Shown piece by piece: positions 22,991-34,637 of a stretch of 64,000 bases of DNA. The stretch comes from Euleptes europaea (Eukaryota; Chordata; Lepidosauria; Squamata; Sphaerodactylidae). The DNA is taken from NCBI RefSeq assembly GCF_029931775.1, contig NC_079325.1, forward strand, positions 38,294,673 through 38,358,672, written 5' to 3'. The notes beneath the pieces are model-generated. The model made no database searches. It saw only the letters and a list, made by a program, of their open reading frames with translations, and had not been told where the DNA came from. Made by a program: the position numbers and the translations under genes. Positions within the stretch are counted from its first letter, which is position 1; the number at the start of each line of letters is the position of its first letter.

Positions 22991-23299
22991 CACACCAAGC
23001 ACACCCATTCAATTAATATCAATTAATTAATATCTATTAATATCAAATATAGAACACTAATGAACGAGATTGCCAAGATGCCCAGAGGAGAACAAGCTGC
23101 TCATGAAGAAACGGAAGTAAAAACATCACACGCCTATTGTGTCCAGCTTGCTCTTTTTCTGGGTGGCTGCTGTGGGGGAGGTTTTACTGTCTCACTGTGG
23201 CCAGCTTCCTGTCCCCCCAGCAGCTGCCTGGGGGAAGGGATGAAAGTGCAGAGGCTGCAGAGAAGGGTAGCAACTTGTTGGACAAGATGAGCCCTTTAC

Positions 23300-23505
23300 T
23301 TCCATCCCTGGCATGAGGAAGACTTGCCTGCCTGGAGATTTCCCAGAATTACAACTCATATCCAGACTACAGAGGAAATGGCAGCTTTGAAAGGTCAACT
23401 GTATGGCAGTATGGCCCACTGAGGTCAATCCCCTCTGCAAATTCCGCCATCTCCAGGCTCCAACCTCCAGGAATTTCTAAACCCAGAGTTGGCAATCCTA
23501 GAGGT
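23300..23505 (-). repeat. Fragment of the TTGCCA-ended element family
   Basis: Holds CAGAATTACAACTCATATCC, GGCTCCAACCTCCAGG and ends near GTTGGCAATCCT; same family as 5970-6190. Confidence 0.5.
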
Positions 23506-23879
23506 CTGCTGCTTAGGGAGGTTCAGTTTACCACCCTCAGTCTCTCCACTAGGAGTTGTTTCAAGGTATGAACCGCCTGCTCACCCCAAGCCCTACTGGG
23601 CAATGTCTTTGCCCACTTCCATGGAACATGGGTTGGGTTCCCAAAAGAGCCACAGGTGGCTCCTGGGCCATTGAGTATCACTGATCTAGTCCATCATTGT
23701 GTTTCCCCACACCAGCCAGCCAGATGCCTCTGGGCATCTTCAAGCAAAGTTTGAACGTGATTGCAATCCTGTCTCAGTATCTGGTAAACAGAGGTATAAT
23801 GTCTCTGTCTTTGGAAGATTCCATTTAGCTGATCTGGCTAATAGCCATCTCTCCACTGTGAAGGTGTCTGATCTTTTAT

Positions 23880-24150
23880 AAGAATGAAAGACCCTGCAGG
23901 ATCAGAATAAAGGTTCGTCTAGTCCAACAAAACTGTTTCAAACAGTACCCAGTCAGTTGCAACCAGGAAGCCTACAAACAGCCTTCCGTTTGTTTCCAGC
24001 ACCTGGCATTCAAAAGTCTGCTGTCTCTGAACGTACAGCCTCCATATTGTTGTCGTAGCTAAAAGTCATTATTAAACCTATCTTCCTACATGAATGAATC
24101 TACTCCTTTTAAAGCCTTTTAAATTACTGGTCATTGTCACAAGTTGTACC
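23880..24150 (-). repeat. CR1-like LINE 3' fragment, diverged
   Basis: GGATCAGAATAAAGGTTCGT, then GGCATTCAAAAGTCTGCTGT and the CTCCTTTTAAAGCC segment follow the order seen in the copies at 40360 and 44325. Confidence 0.55.
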
Positions 24151-24189
24151 AGCAAATACCATGAATTAATTATATAATTGCATTATATA

Positions 24190-24352
24190 ACAACAAGAGA
24201 TGGATTGACTCAATAAAGGAAGCCACAGCCTTCGATTTGCAAGATCTGAGAAAGGCTGTCAAAGATAGGACATTTTGGAGGACTTTCATTCATAGGGTCG
24301 CCATGAGTCGGAAGCAACTTGACGGCACTTAACACACACACACACACACATT
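24190..24352 (+). repeat. BovB LINE 3' end
   Basis: AGATGGATTGACTCAATAAA, then GGGTCGCCATGAGTCGGAAG and GACGGCACTTAACACACAC. Plus-strand translation follows the BovB ORF end (RWIDSIKEATAF). It matches the minus copy at 30635. Confidence 0.85.
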
Positions 24353-25431
24353 ATATAAACAAGTATTTCCTTTTGTCCATGCTGAATTTACTCCTGATAA
24401 TTCGAACTGGATACCACGAGAACTCCTGTTAGGGGTGAAGCAGGGAGAGATTGGGTAGAAAAGCCAAAGCAACCAGACTTTTTCCAAAGAAAATATTCAC
24501 TGTACATTTTTTACAATGGCACACACACATCCTTAATTCTTAAAAATACTTTACCTGGAGAAAGTCAAAACTTTCTCCAATTGAATGAAGAAAGTTCAAG
24601 TTGTGAAAGAAAGTCACTTTGTACCTACTCAAACATTATATTCTTTGTTTTTACTTTACATGTTCTTGTTCATTGAACATGGGGCAGATCCTGGCCCTGT
24701 TGACAAAAGAAAGAAATGCTATACACCTTCCTGCCAAGTTACGTAAAAGCTGATCTTTGGACTTTCTCATATAGCATCTTACTGAAAGAGCCACTCCCAG
24801 GCCCAGCCCACAGGCTTAAACAAAACCAGTTTCACTCCATCCTCGTCATGCTAAAACAGCTAAACAAATAAAGCTGTTCGAGATTTTTCCCCCCCTCCTT
24901 CTTCGCAAGAGCTTCCTGCTGTTAGTAACATTTGCACTGCAGGGAATAATCTTTCCCAACACATTCCTGTTTACCAGGATTTCAGCTCAGACCTCACACC
25001 TGGAATCCCCCCCCCAAAAAAAACCCAACGTTGTGCTTGGAATTTCAAGAGTACCCAAAGACAAGAATATGTTCAACATGTGCAGAAAGTATTTCCCTCA
25101 CCAGCTAAGTAACCACAGGCTGCCCACCTTACACTTATTTCAGGTTAGGAACATTCCTTGGTGCCAACAGCACCCCCACTTGGACTATTTGTAAAATGTT
25201 TTGAAAGATTCAGCATGACTACCTGGGATGCCCACCAAGTCTACATGCAAGCTCACAACTGAGCTCCCTCTAAGCCTCCTACAAGAATTAATGTTTTTTT
25301 AATGTACCACTCTAAAGGCAGCAATCCTAAACATGCCTTCTTGGAAGTAAGTCCTAGGTTATTTAATGGCACTTGCTCCCAGGAAAGGGTTCTTAAGATT
25401 GCAGATGATTTGCACAAAACAGTTTACAATT

Positions 25432-25655
25432 GAGTAGCCAGTGTGGTGTAGCGGTTGAAGTGTTGGACACAGATCTGGGAGACCCAGGTTCAAATCCTGA
25501 CTCTGCCATAGAAGCTTGCTAGGTGACCTTGGGTCAGTCACACACTTACCTATCTCACAGGGTTGTTATGAGGATAAAATGTAGGAGCAGAGAACAATTT
25601 AAGCCACTTTGGGACCCCATTGTAGAGAAAGACAGGATATAAATAAAGTAAATGA
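25432..25655 (+). repeat. tRNA-derived SINE
   Basis: GCCAGTGTGGTGTAGCGGTT (A box), GGTTCAAATCC (B box), GACCTTGGGTCAGTCACAC, and an AAGACAGGATATAAATAAAG end. Confidence 0.85.
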
Positions 25656-26014
25656 ATAGTGTTCCCATTTCCTAGATGGGGAACTGAGGCTGAGAAAGTA
25701 TGACTCGTCCAAAGTGAGTTTAAGGCCGTGGGAGGAGAAGGATGAAAAACTAGAGGTTACAATCCTATGCTTGTTTCCTTGAAAGTAAGTGCCACTGAAA
25801 GAAGTGGAAGATACTTCCAAGGAAGCCTGGTGGTGCACATTTGTTATTTATCTAAAACATTTCTCTTTTTGAGTGTCTCCAGTTTAATCAACAGACAAAC
25901 AAAAGCTGTGTTCCAAGGGATCAGAGTATAAGTCCAGCACTGTAGCTAAAAGGCCACATCTCCTCAATTGCAGACCCACTCGTTAGGTGGTATTAAAACA
26001 GCATTCTCTTCACT

Positions 26015-26227
26015 ATTATCTATTTGATTTTCATCTGTCCCTTCCTCCAAGGAAGTCAACATAACATACCTAGTTTCCCCTCTTCCATTTTATCCTCACA
26101 ACTATCTTGTGTGGTCGGTTAGACTGAGTGAAATAGTTACCAAATGAGTTTCATGACTGAGTGAAGATTTGAACTTCGGTCTCCCTAGTCCTAGCACAAC
26201 ACTCTAAGCACTACACCATAGTGGCTC
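26015..26227 (-). repeat. tRNA-derived SINE, diverged
   Basis: CTTCCATTTTATCCTCACAA, then GATTTGAACTTCGGTCTCCC and CACTACACCATAGTGGCT in reverse order. Confidence 0.7.
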
Positions 26228-26501
26228 AAGAGAAATTTCAGACAGATTTCCTTATGCAACCTACACTGGAGTTGCCAGGCATGGGGGAACCCTAGGAGCA
26301 CTCACATTACCCAAAATACACAATTCCCTCCTTGTCCTCTGAACAATTCAAATTCCCTCCCCGGTAGAAGAGGACAGCAAAACACCAAGGGGCTGCATTA
26401 ATTCGGCCTTTTCACAGTCACAAAGACAATGCCTACCCACTGTTTCAAGAACAGCATGTGTATTTTTTAGTGTCTCCACAGACAGACAAACAAACACTGT
26501 G

Positions 26502-29091
26502 ATAAATATTGTCGAAGGCTTTCACGGTCAGAGTTCATTGGTTCTTGTAGGTTATCCGGGCTGTGTGACCGTGGTCTTGGTATTTTCTTTCCTGACGTTT
26601 CGCCAGCAGCTGTGGCAAGCATCTTCAGAGGAGTAACACTGAAGAACAGTGTCTCTCAGTGTCAAGTGTGTAGGAAGAGTAATATATAGTCAGAAAGGGG
26701 GGGGGTTGAGCTGAATCATTGTCCTGCAAAAAGTATCAAAGGTAATGTGCTAATCATTGTCCTGTAAGCATCGAGATAATGTGCTAATGAGGGTGTGGTA
26801 TGTTAATATGGAACCATTGTATCCTAAAGTGATCTGTTAATGTGTGAAATCCAAAGCTAATAAACTAATTATTTCACCATTGTTTGACAACAAGTTATTT
26901 CCTATGGGATAAAGAATTTTATGAACAGATTGATGGAGTAGCTATGGGAAGTCCACTCAGTCCAGTAATAGCAAAGTTTTACATAGAATATTTTGAAAAG
27001 ACATCATTAGAATCGGCACCTTACAAACCTAGTCTGGTTCAGGTTCATAGATGATACATTTACTATTTGGAGCCATGGTGAAGAAAAATTAATGGACTTT
27101 CTAAACCATCTTAATAATATCCATCCAAACATTCAGTTTACCATGGAATAGGACAGGGGTCGGCAAACTCATTAGTCAAAAGAGCCAAATATCAACAGTA
27201 CAACGATTGAGATTTCTTTTGAGAGCCAAATTTCTTAAACTTAAACTATATAGGTAGGTACACTGTTTATTAACGTAATTAACTTTAATTAAAGTTTTAA
27301 GTCTTAATTAAACTATAGGTGCACTGAATAAAAATTGATATCATACTTAATAGTGATCTTATTTATTGATAAAAATTAAATTGTAAGTCCCTGCCATTTC
27401 CCCCTCCCCGTCTGGAGTCCTCATCTGGAGTCCCATTGGGAGGCCAGGTCTACCCATTGGCTTTCTTGGCAGTAGACCTGGCCTCCGGAGGCCGAGAGAA
27501 GCCAATTGGTAGACTTGGCCTCTGAAGGGGGACTTTTTCCCCTCCTCGGAGTCCAGGTCTACTTCCAAGAAAGCTAGTGGGTAGACATGGCCTCCCAATG
27601 GGACTCAGCCGGAGGCCAGGTCTACCAAACGAAGCCCGCCCCACCCAACAGCTGATAGGCGGGGGGCCAGGAACCGCCGAGCCGCCCAGCAATCGTGCGG
27701 CTAGAGGGGAGGGGAGGCTTTAGCCTCCCAACCATTGAGGGCAAGGGAAAGGGGGACCCGGCCATTCTCCGCGGAGGGGGGGGGAGAGACAGTGCGCCCG
27801 CTCTCTCTCTCTCTCAGGCGCGCTGCTCCGCAGCCCGGCTGCCGGCACAAGCGGGCACAAGAGCAGGGGCTCTGAACCAAGTTCGGAGAGCCACACTCAA
27901 CAGGCCAAAGAGCCGCCTGCGGCTCTGGAGCCGCAGTTTTGAGACCCCTGGAATAGGAAATTGAGGGTAAACTCCCATTTCTTGATACCCTTGTCATCCA
28001 TAAAACAAACTTTCAGTTAGGTCACAAGGTCTACCAGAAACCAACCCACTCAGATCACTACTTACACAAAAACTCCAACCACCACCCCCGACAGAAAAGA
28101 GGAATAATCAAAACATTAATGGACCGTGCAAGACGGATCTGTGAACCACAGTTTCTCAAGGAAGAAATTAATCATCTAAATCACGCACTGCTAGTAAACG
28201 GCTATTCCAGAAATGAATTCAGAATGGCCATTAAACCAAACAAAAATCAGAAAACTCTCCCATAGGAAAGGTATTCTTGCCATTTATTAAAGGAGTCACT
28301 GATAGGATGGAGAAACTTTTGAAAAAACATAACCTACAAACAGTGTTTAAACCCACCAAGAAAATACAACAGATGCTATGATCAGCAAAAGACAAAAGAG
28401 ACCCCCTCACCTCTGCAGGAGTATATCGTATACCTTGCAGTTGCGAACAAGTTTACATCGGGACCACAAAACGCAGCATACAAACAAGGATAAAAGAACA
28501 TGAAAGATACTGCAGACTTGGCCAACCTGAGAAATCAGCAGTGGAAGAACATGGACTGACACAAACAGGACACAGGGTCTTATTCCAAGACACTGAAAGA
28601 CTGGACAATTCTACCAACTATTTTGTCAGATTGCACAAAGAAGCCATTGAAATTCATAAACATCAGCACAACTTTAACAGAAAAGAAGAGAGTTTAAGAA
28701 TGAATAAGGCTTGGCTTCCTGTCCTGAAAACCTCCAGACTAACAAAGGCTACAGTCCACAATAGCCATGCAGATTAGCTTTGGGTTTCACACATTAACAG
28801 ATCACTTTAGGATACAATGGTTCCATATTAACGTACCACACCCTCATTAGCACATTATCTTGATACTTACAGGACAATGATTAGCACATTACCTTGGACA
28901 CTTTTTACAGGACAATGATTCAGCTCAACCCCCCCTTTCTGAGTATATATTACTCTTCCTACACACTTGACACTGAGAGACACTGTCCTTCAGTGTTACT
29001 CCTCTGAAGATGCCTGCCACAGCTGCTGGCGAAACATCAGGAAAGAAAATACCAAGACCACGGTCACACAGCCCTGATAACCTACAAGAAC
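26502..29091 (+). mobile_element. Penelope-like element (fossil) with inverted terminal repeats
   Basis: Flanked by the perfect 11-base duplication CAAACACTGTG (26491-26501, 29092-29102). The left end (to about 26880) is an inverted copy of the right end (about 28770-29091). The middle reads on the plus strand as the 3' part of a Penelope reverse transcriptase (GVAMGSPLSPV, FIDDTF) followed by a GIY-YIG endonuclease region (GVYRIPCSCEQVYIGTTKRS), the pair that defines the group. It is 5'-truncated and broken in several places. A hAT element sits inside it. Both ends have CTGAAGA, a hairpin with GCCA/TGGC and GAAA, as in the hammerhead motifs known from Penelope elements. Between TPRN and TMEM203. 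Confidence 0.9.
27154..27950. mobile_element. Nonautonomous hAT element inside the Penelope element
   Basis: Ends CAGGGGTCGGCAAACTC and, inverted, CAGGGGTCTCAAAACT; flanked by the exact 8-base duplication GAATAGGA (27146-27153, 27951-27958), the hAT hallmark. 797 bases. No transposase reading frame. The left third is AT-rich and the right part (from about 27600) strikingly GC-rich. Confidence 0.9.
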
Positions 29092-29216
29092 CAAACACTG
29101 TGCTCTAGGAATCTTGGATCCCTTTGAGCTATTTCTGTTCTTTTAAGATTGTTAAAACACATCTGAGGAAAAGGCTTTTAAACAGAAAAAGGAACTACTA
29201 ATATATACATTATATA

Positions 29217-29222
29217 TTTATT
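29217..29222 (-). terminator. Candidate TMEM203 polyadenylation signal
   Basis: AATAAA on the minus strand about 525 bases past the TMEM203 stop codon and before the Penelope element. The 3' UTR between (29223-29746) has no recognised repeat. Confidence 0.4.
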
Positions 29223-29746
29223 TATAAATAACCAATGCAATCAGACCTTACTCAAGTCTGAAGGTATTCCACAGAGATTGGAGACAGGTGAAATGTCCAA
29301 GAATAACACTATGTAATGAGCTGCTTTTCATCCAAACCCCAAATCCATACAAGAGTTTACAACAGCTTGTCAGTGCAGAACCAGGGTTTTTGTTGTTGTT
29401 GCTTTGTTCCTCGTTCTTCTATGTCAAGGCAGAAAATCACAAGACTTTTTCAGCAAATGCCCAATACTGGAACACCAGTGAGAGGCAGTCAGTTAACCAC
29501 AAAGAATCACCCTGAAAGATATATTGCCACAATGTATATGAAAGAGGTCTTTGTTTTGTTGTCAGCAAAAAAGAGCTAAAGTATCTCTCCAGCTAAACCA
29601 CAGATTGATCTTGGATGCAATCTGACAGTCAGCTGATCACTGGCAAGACAGCATCCTTGTACTCCATTTTAGGCGGGATATAGTACTCTTGCGAGTGGTG
29701 TTGGAATCAGATGTCTCTGCAGCACCAGAGGGATGCAGGATAGCAT
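29223..29746 (-). other. TMEM203 3' UTR, inferred
   Basis: Unique-looking sequence between the TMEM203 stop and the candidate polyadenylation signal; no other gene seen. Confidence 0.4.
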
Positions 29747-30157
29747 CTAGTTGACCCTGCAGGCCCGGATCATGAGAAGCTGGAGGAGGATGAAGACGGG
29801 TGCCATGATCAGTCCGTACCACAACTCATGGCTCTGCTCCCCGAGCTTCTGGCAGAGGAGCATCTCAAAGACAAACTTAAGGCTGAGCAAAGTGAGGATC
29901 CAGAAGAGGCGCAACACAGCCAGGCGCTTCTCCCCATCCTGGAAGAGGCGCACCGAGACAATGGTGGTGAAGTAGGTGCTCAGTCCGTCGGCGGCGAAGA
30001 AAGGGGCGAAGACCCCCCACCAGCTCAGCCCGGTCGCCACCCCGTCCACCTTCAGCACGAGCAGCACCGACGCCGCCAGCAGCGCCAGAGCCTGCAGGAG
30101 CAGCTCGAAGGGCGCGAAGCCCAGCCACTGCACCAACTCCCGCAGAGAGAAGAGCAT
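29747..30157 (-). CDS. TMEM203: TMEM203, complete single coding exon
   Basis: TMEM203 is a small ER membrane protein tied to calcium homeostasis and to STING signalling. The 136-residue chain has the same length as the human protein and matches it closely: MLFSLRELVQWLGFAPFE, FFAADGLSTYFTTIVSVRLF, DGEKRLAVLRLFW, LSLKFVFEMLLCQKL and the C terminus LLMIRACRVN. Four hydrophobic segments lie at about 16-35, 45-65, 81-101 and 112-130. The frame stays open 18 codons upstream to a further ATG at 30211, but those residues are Gly/Pro-rich, absent from the mammalian protein and GC-rich 5' UTR in character, so I start at 30157. It diverges from NDOR1, as in mammals. Confidence 0.97.
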   Translation of the reverse strand: MLFSLRELVQWLGFAPFELLLQALALLAASVLLVLKVDGVATGLSWWGVFAPFFAADGLSTYFTTIVSVRLFQDGEKRLAVLRLFWILTLLSLKFVFEMLLCQKLGEQSHELWYGLIMAPVFILLQLLMIRACRVN

Positions 30158-30560
30158 CGCGCCGCTCAGGGGGGGGCGCGGGGGGGGCGGGGACTCCCCA
30201 CTGCCCGCCAAGAGCAGGCCGGGCCCGCCTGGGCCAGAACGAGCTCGGCTCGAGGGAAGGCTGCGTCTCTGCCGGAGTCCAAGGAGGCAGGAAGCTGCTG
30301 CGCATCTGCAACCGGCGATCGTCCCTGCGGAAGGCAGCTATGGAAAGACTGAACGAGGGCGGCCCGGGCAGGCAGGCGGGAGCGCGGACAGATTCACGCA
30401 AGAAGGGGGTGAGGAAGGGGCCGCCAGAAAGGGAGCCCGGGCGGTTGTTTTGGCCGCAGTCGCCTTCTACTTCCGTTTCCGGCATTTCTTGTCTCGACTT
30501 CCGGCGTGGTCCATTGACGTATGCGGAAGAGGAAGGAATGCCGGTTTTGAATCAGGTGGA
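30158..30560. promoter_or_regulatory. CpG-rich promoter of TMEM203, probably shared with NDOR1
   Basis: GC- and CpG-rich stretch ending abruptly near 30560. It holds ETS-type sites (ACTTCCG 30469-30475, TTTCCGGC 30477-30484, ACTTCCGG 30497-30504, GCGGAAG 30523-30529) and a CRE-like TGACGTA at 30516. In mammals TMEM203 and NDOR1 diverge from adjacent starts, and no other CpG-rich region lies between here and the NDOR1 start codon at 36019. A non-coding NDOR1 first exon here is therefore likely but not proven. Confidence 0.6.
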
Positions 30561-30631
30561 GTGCCTGGGGAGTGGGGGGATACTCGAATAAGTTAGGATA
30601 ACGGGAGGGTTATCCTGCTGTGTGCGAGTGT

Positions 30632-31250
30632 GTATTAAGTGCCGTCAAGTCGCTTCCAACTCATGGCGACCCTATGAATGAAAGTCCTCCAAAATGTCCT
30701 GTCTTTGACAGCCTTGCTCAGATCTTGCCAATTGAAGGCTGTGGCTTCCTTTATTGAGTCAATCCATCTCTTGTTGGGTCTTCCTCTTTTCCTGCTGCCC
30801 TCAACTTTTCCTAGCATGACTATCTTTTCCAGTGACTCTTGTCGTCTCATGACGTGACCAAAATACGACTGCCTCAGTTTAGTCATTTTAGCTTCTAGGG
30901 TCAGTTCAGGCCTGATTTGATCTATAACCCACTGATTTGTTTTTTTGGGCAATCCACGGAATCCGTAACACTCTCCTCCAACACCACATTTCAAAGGAAT
31001 CTATTTTCTTCCTATTAGCTTTCTTCACTGTCCAGCTTTCACACCCATACATAGTAATAGGGATTACGATGGCATGAATTAATCTAGTCTTGGTGGCCAG
31101 TGACACATCCTTACACTTCAAAATCTTGTCTAGCTCCTTCAGTCTCAATCTCCTTCTGATTTCTTGGCTGCAGTCTCCCTTGGCTGCAGTCTCCCTATCC
31201 AGCCGTGCATCCAGTAAATGGCAGGAACGGGGCAGCCCATTTGAGCTTGA
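30632..31250 (-). mobile_element. BovB (RTE) LINE, 5'-truncated
   Basis: Minus-strand reading frames carry the end of the BovB ORF: TKLRQSYFGHVMRRQESLEK, RKRGRPNKRWIDSIKEA, KDRTFWRTFIHRVA. The 3' end reads GTGCGAGTGTGTATTAAGTG on plus, the usual AC-rich terminus. The frame shifts near 30910-30995, between the two overlapping pieces, so it is not intact. It lies just past the NDOR1/TMEM203 CpG region. Confidence 0.9.
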
Positions 31251-31349
31251 ATCTGTTTGGGGGGGGTTTAGCAAGGCTGCAGTGAAGAACGAAGGCACCT
31301 CTGATCATGTGCAGAGTACGGCGCCTCGTTTCCATCCTCTAACTGTAGC

Positions 31350-31520
31350 TTGGTCTGGGGTGGTTATCAGAAGGTCATGCTAAAGACGAGGGGAACCTGG
31401 ATTCAAATTCTTATGCGGTTCGTTGGGTAACCTTACCAATCACTCCGTTTGACTTGGGAGGATGAAATGGAGGAGGAGAGAACAGCGGGTGTTGCCCCAA
31501 GTTCCTTTGCAGGGAAGGCA
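31350..31520 (+). repeat. tRNA-SINE-like fragment, weak
   Basis: GAACCTGGATTCAAATTC resembles a B box, followed by GGATGAAATGGAGGAGGAGA. Confidence 0.4.
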
Positions 31521-31584
31521 AGGTAAGAAGGTGATAGCTAGCTGGTTAGTTGGTTAGATGACTGTATGGATAGCAGTGCTAGCC

Positions 31585-31690
31585 AGTTGCAGCCAAAGCA
31601 ACAAAGAATCATCTGGCACCTTAAAGACTAACTTATTGTGGTGGCAGCTTTTGTGAGCTAGAGTCCACATTGCCCAGTACATGATGTTAC
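31585..31690 (-). repeat. Diverged copy of the hammerhead-bearing repeat family
   Basis: CATCTGGCACCTTAAAGACT, then AGCTTTTGTGAGCTAGAGTC parallels AGTAGCACCTTAAAGACTAA and GAGCTTTCGTGAGCC of the copy at 44116. The core is degraded. Confidence 0.5.
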
Positions 31691-32539
31691 ACTTAGATGG
31701 CTGATGTCTGTAGAGAGAAAAATATAAACAGTTGGCTCAAAACCATGAAATACAAGAGATGCAGTTCCTGATATTTCTTTGCAAAACAGAAATGTATTCA
31801 AGGCAAGGGAAATGATTATTCATATTGGTAATAAAGACTGTGATAATATAATCTGTAAATAAATGTGACAATTATTTGTTTTAAGACTTAACAAGCAAGA
31901 AGCAGTTCATAAAGCATGACAAAGCAAAGTCCAGACTGATTATTAAATATATATGTTTTTGCTGTTTCAGAGAGCAAATTTGCTACTAACATGGCGATCT
32001 CCTTGTTGCTATTAACAAGTAGGTATGCAGATTTGTGCTAGTGTGGCCAATGGCGTCGGCCTTCCTATAAACATGCCATTATATTTTAAAATTGGCCACT
32101 GTCCAAGTGTGTAGGCTAGGGAGGTACCACAAAGGATGGTTACTGTGGGATTGTTGCTTTTGAGGCAGTTCCCCTTTACTGGCCTTTTGTAGAAAGGTTT
32201 GGATGAATTATCTCTTTGCCCAGCTGAAGGCTGGCTCACAGGGCCACATTTGGGACATCATAATTTGGGAAGGGGGAGTGTATGCAGTGAACCTGGACAG
32301 ATTCAGGAAAGAGAAGAAAGCAGCTTGGTTAAGAAGCTGAGATGAGGAGAGAATGATGCAAGCCAGAGCAAGCAACGTAATGGAAGGAGAGAAAAGAAGC
32401 AAGAAGGTACCAGAGTCTTTTGACCAAGTAGGAGAGGTGAAGAAGCAGGCATACTGTTGGAGGCAGTGAGATGGAGCATTTGAGTGGTGAAGGCTTGAAT
32501 TTGATGCAGAGCATGCCAGTGTAGGAGTTCAGAAAAGGG

Positions 32540-32765
32540 AAGAGATGGTCCTGTGATTTACTAGAGACAGAGCCAGGTCTGGCAGACTTTGGACCAAGTC
32601 TGCTTGGCTCCTGTGTGGTCTTGGCAAAAATCACTGTCCCTTGAAGCTCAGCTCCACATCTGTAAAATGAGAAGTGTAGCATCTTTTCCAAGTTGTTCTG
32701 AGGACAAACTCATGAAGCTTTTGTTCTACTTTACATTTTTAAAGTGCTGTACTACAAGTGATTAG
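32540..32765 (+). repeat. MIR-like CORE-SINE
   Basis: GGTCTTGGCAAAAATCACTG, CCACATCTGTAAAATGAGAA and the AAAGTGCTGTACTA end give the MIR order. Confidence 0.55.
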
Positions 32766-32993
32766 TTGAGAGACCAAATTATTAGACTGACCAGCATTGG
32801 TGTGTGAGAATGCAAGCTTCTGAGTGTTGTGAGTGGGTTCCAAAATATCCTGAGATGTCTGCAGGGAAGGGAAGTGGCATTTATGGTCTGTTACTTTGAA
32901 AAGTGTCTTGTAGTTTTCCAATTCTATGCATTTGTTCAATGTCATTGTTATGGTCTGTGGCTTTCTGCATCTGGTATGTTTGAAATATGGACA

Positions 32994-33210
32994 GAGAACA
33001 CATGAAGCTGCTTTATGCTGAATCAGATCCTTGGCCCATCAAAATCAGTATTGTCTACTCAGACTGGCAGTGGCTCTCCAGGGTCTCAGGTAGAGGTCTT
33101 TCACATCACCTACTTGCCTAGCCCCTTTAACTGGAGATGCCCGGGATTGAACCTGGGACCTTCTGCATGCCAGCAGGTTCTCTACCACTGAGTCACAGCT
33201 TCTCCCCATG
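32994..33210 (-). repeat. tRNA-derived SINE, second family
   Basis: Reverse of a head with CTCAGTGGTAGAG and CCAGGTTCAATCC (on plus: GGGATTGAACCTGGGACC, CTCTACCACTGAGTCACAGC). A plus-strand copy is at 38655. Confidence 0.75.
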
Positions 33211-33334
33211 TAGATGCTGGTGTGTGTATTTGGATGAAACCCTTGCCTCAAAGTTATTTTGAAATTGCTTTGTTGCATAGTGATGCCAAAAAGATGACAG
33301 GCATAGAGTATGGGTTAAGAGAAAGAGCAGAGAT

Positions 33335-33560
33335 ATCCTGGTTTGACATCCTGCTCAAGATCAATGGATCAAGGAGCTTCTAAAGGATAAAGGTAACTGT
33401 ATGGTTTGACATCTCGCTTCATGAAGTCCCTAAGTGGCCTATGGTAAGCTTCTTTTGCTATCTTGGTCCCACATCTGCAACATGCAGTTTACCTACCTTG
33501 CTGGATTGTTGTTAGGGTTACTGCGATACTGTACGTGAAGTGCTTTGAATACTTGAACCA
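33335..33560 (+). repeat. MIR-like fragment
   Basis: CCCACATCTGCAACATGCAG, CTACCTTGCTGGATTGTTGT, GTGAAGTGCTTTGAATAC. Old and diverged. Confidence 0.45.
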
Positions 33561-34041
33561 TGCTATTATTATAATTCTTCCTCTTAAAGTGTAGAGCAGA
33601 ATGCTTGGTTCTCCCCTCTGTGCAAATTGCCACTTTCTATGATGATAGTATGTTCTGGTTTATTTTAAGTTTTTAGAGAGTGGTGAAAATGCTGGCTAGT
33701 GGCTTTGGTGTGAACAGAATGTCTGTCACTTATTACCTTAAATTGTTGTGCAATGGAAAAGAATGCAGTCCCAGTGTCCTCCTTTCCAGTCCTTGAAAGT
33801 CAGCACTTTCCAAGGGAGAAGAGGCAGAGAGGGCCATATCAGCAACTGGGGGGTTATGCCTAGGATGTTCCAGTTGAGGAACCCGCATATCTGGGTTTGT
33901 GCTAGGCAGTAACGAATGAAAACTTCTCCCCCAAGGAAAGCTGACCAAGGATTTCACTTCACACCTAGGGCTGTATTTGACGATGCTTCTGGAAGGGAGG
34001 GAAAAGAGCAGTGACTCAGTGACAGAGCAGCTGTCCTAAAT

Positions 34042-34390
34042 TCATAGAATCATAGAGTTGGAAGGGACCACCAGGGTCATCTAGTCCAACCCCCTGCACA
34101 ATGCAGGAAATTCACAACTACCTCCCACACACACACACACCCAGTGACCCCAACTCCATGCCCAGAAGATGGCCAAGATACCCTCTCTCTCATAATCTGG
34201 CTAAGGTCATAGAATCAGCATTGCTGACAGATGGCCATCTAACCTCTTCTTAAAAACCTCCAGGGAAGGAGGCCTTACCACCTCTCGAGGAAGCCTGTTC
34301 CACTAAGGAACCGTTCTAAGTGTTAGAAAATTCTTCCTAATGTCAATCAATGGCATCTTCTGTGAAAAGATCTCAGGTACCAGGTGTTGG
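34042..34390 (-). repeat. CR1 LINE 3' end
   Basis: Begins AATCATAGAGTTGGAAGGGA; minus-strand frame contains DIRKNFLTLRTV from the CR1 ORF2 tail. Confidence 0.88.
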
Positions 34391-34396
34391 GGAAGA

Positions 34397-34637
34397 CCTT
34401 TATATTTATTTACTTCATTTATACCCTCTTTTATCCTCCACAGGGGAACCCCAAGTGGCTTACAACATTCTACCCTCCTCCATTTTATTGTGACTGTAAC
34501 CCTGTGAGGTAGGTTAGGCTGAGATAGCGTGACTGCCCCAAGGTCACCCAGCAAGCTTCCATGGCACAATGGGGATTTGAGGCTGGGTTTCCCAGATCCT
34601 AGTCTGACACTCTAATCACTGTACCACACTGGTTCCT
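34397..34637 (-). repeat. tRNA-derived SINE
   Basis: AGTGGCTTACAACATTCTAC, GCCCCAAGGTCACCCAGCAA and the reversed head CTGTACCACACTGG. Confidence 0.8.

Noticed and set aside
30158-30211. Upstream TMEM203 start giving MAGSGESPPPP...
   Set aside because: Not in the mammalian protein; low-complexity; the downstream start gives the exact conserved length.
29828-30596. Plus-strand frames over TMEM203 and its promoter
   Set aside because: Antisense shadows of TMEM203 and of CpG-rich 5' DNA.
32994-33210. A tRNA gene on the minus strand
   Set aside because: A/B-box text is present but the sequence matches a dispersed SINE also found at 38655, not a foldable tRNA.
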